Shown here: one piece after another, positions 59,585-64,000 of the stretch
How positions within the stretch are numbered: the stretch's first letter is position 1
Layout of the letters: each line of letters begins with the position of its first letter
DNA from: Pirellulaceae bacterium
GTDB lineage: Bacteria; Planctomycetota; Planctomycetia; Pirellulales; Pirellulaceae
Assembly (NCBI GenBank): GCA_029243025.1
Contig: JAQWSU010000021.1
Span: 62,001-126,000, forward strand
Direction of reading: 5' to 3'
Length of the DNA stretch: 64,000 nucleotides
Program-made: the position numbers and the translations under genes
Notes under the pieces: model-generated
What the model was told of the DNA's origin: nothing
The model's input: the letters and a program-made list of their open reading frames with translations, nothing else
The model's database searches: none

Positions 59585-60592
59585 CTACATCGATTTCAAT
59601 ACTAAGGCCGCGCTCACTAAAACGGCGACACCAAAGCCCAATAGGGCGACTGTCCGCCAGTCCACCTCGTGAGATTCGGGGGTAGCGCAGATTCGCTCGA
59701 CCAAGGATAATTGTATCGGGCGAACATCAAGAGCGGCTCGGTCTTGTGGGTTGGCAGTGGGTTGATCTTGATTTGGGGTCATGCACAACTCGCCCAAGAT
59801 ACCTTGGACGGTTCGAGCATTAAACGGCCTATCATCGGGCGATTTGGCCAACAGCGCTAGAATCAATTTATCGAGTGATTCGGGGCAGTTTGGGACTAAG
59901 TTTCGGACATGCGGTGGATCGGAATGGAGATGTTGCTCGAAGATTTCAGCAAAATTGTCACCTAGGTAAGGTGGTTGTCCCGTCAGCATTTCATAAAGGA
60001 CACAGCCCAGGGCATAGAGATCGACTTGGCCAGTGATCTCTCGATTGCCTCGGACAAGTTCCGGAGCCATGTAGGCGTACGTACCCACCGTCAGTCCGAC
60101 TTCGGTCAACTCTGTTTCGCGTAGATCTCTGGCAATCCCAAAATCGCCGAGTTTGATGATACCTTTGAGCGTAATGAACACGTTGCCTGGCTTCAAATCA
60201 CGATGAATGATGCCATGATTGTGAGCATGTTGCAGGGCCGAGGCGATTTGTCGCCCACACTCGGCCGCTTCTTTCCAACTGAATGGCCCGCTGTTTTTGA
60301 GCATTTCCTTGAGGTTGCCACCCTCAATCAACTCCATCACGTAAAACAGTTGTCCGTCGCGATCGCCGTCTCCGAAATAGGCCACGATGTTGGGGTGATC
60401 CAGTTTCGAAAGGACCATCATTTCGCGACGGAAACGGGCCACGACCAAGGGGTCGCTGCCGACAGCAGGAGAAAGCAGTTTCAGCGCGTAGATGTCGCCG
60501 GTTGCTCTGTCAGTAACGCGGTAGATGGTTCCGACCGTTCCGAAACCGATCGTCTCGCCGATGTCAAAATCGTCGTACGCGATGCGTGTCAT
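59585..60592 (-). CDS. Ser/Thr protein kinase with C-terminal membrane anchor
   Basis: 335 residues from ATG 60592; an upstream in-frame start at 60715 gives a basic extension without family support. Kinase motifs: G-rich loop 'GETIGFGTVGTIYRVTD', catalytic Lys K38 (YALKLL), HRDLKPGN (130-137) and DFG (150-152). A single C-terminal transmembrane helix ('VALLGFGVAVLVSAALVL') ends the protein. It is a PknB-like kinase with no extracellular sensor domain. Divergent from the second kinase at 60832. Confidence 0.92.
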   Translation of the reverse strand: MTRIAYDDFDIGETIGFGTVGTIYRVTDRATGDIYALKLLSPAVGSDPLVVARFRREMMVLSKLDHPNIVAYFGDGDRDGQLFYVMELIEGGNLKEMLKNSGPFSWKEAAECGRQIASALQHAHNHGIIHRDLKPGNVFITLKGIIKLGDFGIARDLRETELTEVGLTVGTYAYMAPELVRGNREITGQVDLYALGCVLYEMLTGQPPYLGDNFAEIFEQHLHSDPPHVRNLVPNCPESLDKLILALLAKSPDDRPFNARTVQGILGELCMTPNQDQPTANPQDRAALDVRPIQLSLVERICATPESHEVDWRTVALLGFGVAVLVSAALVLKSM

Positions 60593-60831
60593 GTCCCGTA
60601 TTGTAATGAGATTCTTCGCGTGCGGGCCGGCAGCAGGCGTGGCTGCGCGAGAATCGCCGCATTCTCTTCTTCGTAGGGTGTCAGATTTACGGGTAAATCG
60701 TGGGCGGTTTTTCACAAGAGAGGTTGTTGTTTTAGAGGGTCTGGATTATCATAAAGTGTTATGTCTCTATGACTTGCAGTAAGTTCTCGATGAATCCATT
60801 GCGTCTGCCCGCAGGCGGCGACTGACTTGGC

Positions 60832-62367
60832 ATGCCAAAAGTCACCTCGACAGAAAAACTTATCGAACTGATCAAACGCAGCGAGTTGATCGGCAAGGAC
60901 GAGCTGGCGGACTTCCTGGCAACTCGGGCCGCGAAGTCGAAAGGTCTGCTTCCGCCGGATCACCATACGTTGGCGAACGAGTTGATCGGTGCGGGCCTGA
61001 TCACTTCTTGGCAGATGGAGCAGCTACTCAAGGGGAAATATCGCGGGTTTCGTTTGGGTAAATACACCCTCAAGGGCCATCTTGGCACGGGGGGCATGAG
61101 CAGTGTTTACCTTTCTGAGCATCCAATCATGCGCCGGCCGGTTGCGATCAAGGTGCTTCCCAAGAGTCGGGTTTCGAAGTCGAGTTATTTGGAACGTTTT
61201 GAACTTGAAGCTCGCGCTGTCGCGGCTTTGGATCATCCGAATATTGTCCGTGCGTACGACATCGACAACGAGGGCGACACGCATTACATCGTGATGGAAT
61301 ATGTGGAGGGTAAGGACTTCCAACGCATTGTCGAGCAGGAAGGCGTTTTGGCATTCGAGCGAGCTGCCGATTGTATTGCTCAAGCTGCGGCAGGACTTCA
61401 GCACGCTCACGAAGCGGGTGTTGTGCATCGCGATATCAAGCCGGCTAACTGCCTGGTGGATCGGGTCGGTGTCGTCAAGGTACTGGATATGGGCCTGGCA
61501 AAGTTCTCTCAAGACGAAAAGTCACTCAGTTCTGTCCACAAGGATAGCGTTGTTGGCACGGCTGATTACTTAGCGCCTGAGCAGGCGGTCAACAGTAGCA
61601 AAGTTGACGCGCGAGCCGACATTTATGGCTTGGGAGGGACCCTCTATTTCCTCTTAACTGGACATCCACCGTTTCCCGAGGGAACGTTGACGGAACGACT
61701 TCTCAAACATCAGCGCGAGGAACCGGCTAGTATTTTCGAGGATCGGTCGGACGCACCGGCCACGTTAGTCGATGTTTGTCGTCGAATGATGATGAAAAAT
61801 CCGAACGAACGAGTTCAAACTGCCGCTGGCGTGGTTGAGCAGTTGCGTCACTGGTTGGCAGGACGCGGCTATGGCGAGCAGCCGACAGGCAGTACTCCTC
61901 CTCGCATTGGAGCCGGTAATGATGGAGAGACCACCAATCGCTTGGAGCGATTAGTGGCCACATCGGCGCTGCCTGAGACCGAGGAAAAAACGAGTGACAC
62001 CGTTTCGGCGAACACCGGGGATACTGCGGCGATTGGTGGACGGGAAGAAGATCTCACTTTAGCTCCCATTGACGAAGAGGAAGCCCGGCCCGAGGCTGCG
62101 ACGAGTTCGTCGGATGCGATCGATATTGATATCGAGGATCGGCTAGATGAGACGGTCTTGTCACAGATTGAAGAAGAGATTGGAACCCATAATTCGGCCA
62201 GTGGTTCGCTCGTGGATTTATTGGAAAACAATAGTCTTTCGTCTGCCTCAGCGACCGGGATTTTGCTCCGTCGCAAGCGGCCGGCGGTGCCGATTTGGAT
62301 GTGGGGAATCAGTGTCGTTGCTGTGTTGATTGTGGTTTTACTGTTTCTGGCCATTATTGTTTGGTAG
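60832..62367 (+). CDS. Ser/Thr protein kinase with N-terminal helical domain and C-terminal anchor
   Basis: 511 residues. Residues 1-75 are a helical extension ('LIELIKRSELIGKDELADFL', 'ELIGAGLITSWQMEQLLKGK') seen before many planctomycete kinases. The kinase domain follows: GTGGMSSVY loop, K107, HRDIKP (199-204), and DMG (219-221) in place of DFG. An acidic linker and a C-terminal transmembrane helix ('VPIWMWGISVVAVLIVVLLF') follow. The end overlaps the N-terminal extension of the YbaK frame but not its chosen start. Divergent from the kinase at 59585. Confidence 0.93.
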   Translation: MPKVTSTEKLIELIKRSELIGKDELADFLATRAAKSKGLLPPDHHTLANELIGAGLITSWQMEQLLKGKYRGFRLGKYTLKGHLGTGGMSSVYLSEHPIMRRPVAIKVLPKSRVSKSSYLERFELEARAVAALDHPNIVRAYDIDNEGDTHYIVMEYVEGKDFQRIVEQEGVLAFERAADCIAQAAAGLQHAHEAGVVHRDIKPANCLVDRVGVVKVLDMGLAKFSQDEKSLSSVHKDSVVGTADYLAPEQAVNSSKVDARADIYGLGGTLYFLLTGHPPFPEGTLTERLLKHQREEPASIFEDRSDAPATLVDVCRRMMMKNPNERVQTAAGVVEQLRHWLAGRGYGEQPTGSTPPRIGAGNDGETTNRLERLVATSALPETEEKTSDTVSANTGDTAAIGGREEDLTLAPIDEEEARPEAATSSSDAIDIDIEDRLDETVLSQIEEEIGTHNSASGSLVDLLENNSLSSASATGILLRRKRPAVPIWMWGISVVAVLIVVLLFLAIIVW

Positions 62368-62377
62368 CGTGACCGCG

Positions 62378-62845
62378 ATGAGTGAGCTGTCTGTATTGGA
62401 GAGATTGCGAGAACACTTACACCGCTGCGAAGTTCCTTTCAGCGAACTCCAGCATCAGCCGACCCGCACCTCAGAAGAAGCAGCTGAGGCTCGTGGTGAG
62501 GAATTGAAGATTGGTGGTAAGGCACTCGTGCTCAAACTTGATGGCCAGTTTGCTTTGTTTGTCTTGCCCGCAGATCAGAGGTTGGATTCCAAGGCAATCA
62601 AACGACAGTTGTCTGCGAAAAAGTCTCGGTTTGCATCCCAGGAAGAGCTTTGGGAGCTGACAGGGCTTGTGCCTGGTTCGGTACCGCCATTTGGAAGGCC
62701 GGTCTTGCCGTTGCCACTATTTGTTGACCACCGACTGACGGAAAACTCGCGAGTTGCCTTCAATGCCGGGTCGCTTTCGGTGAGCTTTATGATGCAAATG
62801 GCGGACTATTTAAATGCTGCTCAGCCAACCGTACTACAAGTTTGA
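62378..62845 (+). CDS. YbaK/ProX-type aminoacyl-tRNA deacylase
   Basis: 155 residues from ATG 62378, 10 bp after the kinase stop; the frame is open from 62330 but overlaps the kinase end. YbaK/EbsC motifs: 'EVPFSELQHQPTRTSEEAAE', 'IGGKALVLKLDGQFALFVLP' with the conserved Lys, and 'LTGLVPGSVPPFG'. Free-standing editing domains of this type hydrolyse mischarged tRNA-Pro or related species. A co-transcription with the kinase is likely. One tRNA-Pro gene is present at 17.8 kb. Confidence 0.9.
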   Translation: MSELSVLERLREHLHRCEVPFSELQHQPTRTSEEAAEARGEELKIGGKALVLKLDGQFALFVLPADQRLDSKAIKRQLSAKKSRFASQEELWELTGLVPGSVPPFGRPVLPLPLFVDHRLTENSRVAFNAGSLSVSFMMQMADYLNAAQPTVLQV

Positions 62846-62932
62846 ATCTGTTGAATCCAGTCAGAGACTCGTGCTGCGAGGGACTAGAGTGTATCCGTGT
62901 TTCGCCGGTCACGTTTGACTCGTCAGCGAAGA

Positions 62933-64000
62933 TCAGACGAACACCGAAGCCGTATTGCGAGCCAAAATGGAGCTCGTAACGTCATCCAGTTCGAGATCGT
63001 CCAACGCTTGATCCGCCGAGTTGCTGTTTCGCGCCGTTTGCAAGTCGAAGAGCTTGTCAGCTTCTGCGGCGGAAACGAGCTCGATACGCTGAGATGTCGA
63101 CTCTGAATCCATTTTTGTGTTAATTCGACCGGGAGTGCTGCGAGCCAACTGAGAATTCGAATCTTCGGTGCCGCCGATGGGGGATAAACTACCGCCCCAA
63201 GTATCTCTCGTCTCTGTGGTTGGATTGGCTTGGACGGCGGCAACTGCATTCTCATTAAGGACGTTGATGATCAAAATGGCGTCGGCGGGTGCGATGAAGC
63301 CGTCACCGTCGACATCGAAGAAGGCAGGAACCGGATTGGGTGGATCTGACAGTTTTCCGTTGCTCGGATCGTGATAGACGGGGGTATTCAGTTCATTGAT
63401 GATTTTCAAGACGTCCATGGGCGAGACGAATCCGTCGGCATTCACGTCCAATTGGTTGTCTGGATTTTGCCAGCCTGACCCCGCATCCGTCACATCTATC
63501 AGAACGATGGCCTCGTTCGAAAGTTGTCCGTTTGTATCACGAACGGTATATCGAAATTCGTCGGAACCAACGAAGTCATTGGACGGCGTGTAAGTGATTT
63601 CTCCTGATGTTAAATCGACTTCGGTCAGTCCTGAAGTAGCTGGCGAAACAACCTGTACCGATGATTGCTCCAGTTCCGTGTTCACATCTCCGTCATTCGC
63701 CAATACATCGATTACAACTGAGTTGTTAATCGTGGTTGCTACGGAGTCGTCTCGTGCGACAGGCGGTGTTGCCGCGGTCTCAACATTCGCGAAATCAATG
63801 TTGCTGATGTCATTCTCGCCGATTGTGACCTCGTGACTGCCGTCTCCGCCACCATTGGGAACTGTTTGTTGGTAACCTGCAGGAATAACCTGATTAATTC
63901 GATAATTGTCGGCGACGAGGTTGCGGAACTCATACTCGCCCTGGCTGTCCGTGATTGTCCAGGGTTCCGAGCCTGCATCATTGACTCGAAGTGAATCGAA
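62933..64000 (-). CDS. Large surface protein, C-terminal part (5' end outside window)
   Basis: The frame is open to the right edge, so the gene starts beyond the window; 355 residues are visible. In order from the edge: an SdrD B-like prealbumin domain ('GEYEFRNLVADNYRINQV'), a cadherin/Ig-like domain ('PPVARDDSVATTINNSVVID', 'GEITYTPSNDFVGSDEFRYT'), a dockerin-type pair of calcium loops (DVNADGFVSPMDVLKI, DVDGDGFIAPADAILI), and a Ser/Glu/Asp-rich tail without a PEP-CTERM signal. It is a typical planctomycete giant adhesin-like protein. Function unknown. Confidence 0.88.
   Translation of the reverse strand, partial: FDSLRVNDAGSEPWTITDSQGEYEFRNLVADNYRINQVIPAGYQQTVPNGGGDGSHEVTIGENDISNIDFANVETAATPPVARDDSVATTINNSVVIDVLANDGDVNTELEQSSVQVVSPATSGLTEVDLTSGEITYTPSNDFVGSDEFRYTVRDTNGQLSNEAIVLIDVTDAGSGWQNPDNQLDVNADGFVSPMDVLKIINELNTPVYHDPSNGKLSDPPNPVPAFFDVDGDGFIAPADAILIINVLNENAVAAVQANPTTETRDTWGGSLSPIGGTEDSNSQLARSTPGRINTKMDSESTSQRIELVSAAEADKLFDLQTARNSNSADQALDDLELDDVTSSILARNTASVFV

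Overview
The window looks like chromosomal DNA of a planctomycete, most likely a Pirellulales-type marine or freshwater lineage. The case rests on family content: a PVC-type propeller/HEAT/cytochrome c protein, a DUF1501 protein, two DUF1080 proteins, a DUF1559 pseudopilin-like protein, an EF-hand protein with an N-terminal LEPR-XLL-like motif, dockerin-like repeats with PEP-CTERM tails, two Ser/Thr kinases with membrane anchors, and a planctomycete-style ECF sigma factor. Genes lie on both strands in short operons. Start codons are often GTG or TTG and are best chosen from the Shine-Dalgarno sequence.

Layout. 1-5.3 kb: end of a large cytochrome/propeller gene, then DUF1080 and DUF1501 genes. 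6.0-8.2 kb: a secreted lectin/dockerin/PEP-CTERM protein with a clear terminator. 8.3-17.6 kb: an accessory stretch with an EF-hand protein, a DUF1559 protein, an ECF sigma factor with a likely membrane partner, a haem plus PHM-like copper monooxygenase with EF-hands, and a thioredoxin-like lipoprotein. This stretch also holds a MITE-like inverted-repeat element, REP-like hairpins, a 38-bp direct repeat bracketing a 1.5-kb block of eroded genes (membrane protein, GNAT) plus an intact cupin, and a frameshifted gene remnant. A tRNA-Pro(GGG) lies at 17.8 kb and a second PEP-CTERM protein at 18.4-19.6 kb.

From 20 kb the content is mostly housekeeping. It includes pyrF, ndk, a catalytic/non-catalytic pair of M16 peptidases, a GNAT, an outer-membrane protein, the SRP RNA (ffs) just before dnaX-ybaB-recR, rpoN, a degenerate RNase H-fold protein, glgB, a SurA/PpiD-like protein with an in-frame 21-bp minisatellite, and topA with a lysine-rich tail. 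At 40-48 kb is a MoxR/DUF58/BatA-like/VWA/coiled-coil membrane cluster. At 48-56 kb are a halogenase-like flavoprotein, a TIGR01777 epimerase, a PQQ-type propeller protein and a compact lipid-modification operon (desaturase, FAD amine oxidase-like, DUF1365, cyclopropane synthase) with overlapping genes. At 56-64 kb are an amino-acid permease, a second DUF1080 protein, an aldo/keto reductase, two divergent Ser/Thr kinases, a YbaK-type deacylase and the C-terminal part of a large dockerin-bearing surface protein cut by the window edge.

The most unusual material is the 9.4-17.6 kb accessory stretch. Its intact genes suggest an ECF-linked extracytoplasmic copper/haem oxidation module, and its other half is a gene graveyard with mobile-element-like repeats. 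Short perfect or near-perfect two-copy tandem duplications recur in spacers across the window; one of them duplicates a ribosome-binding site and start codon. Function calls come from reading motifs by eye, and no database search was possible.
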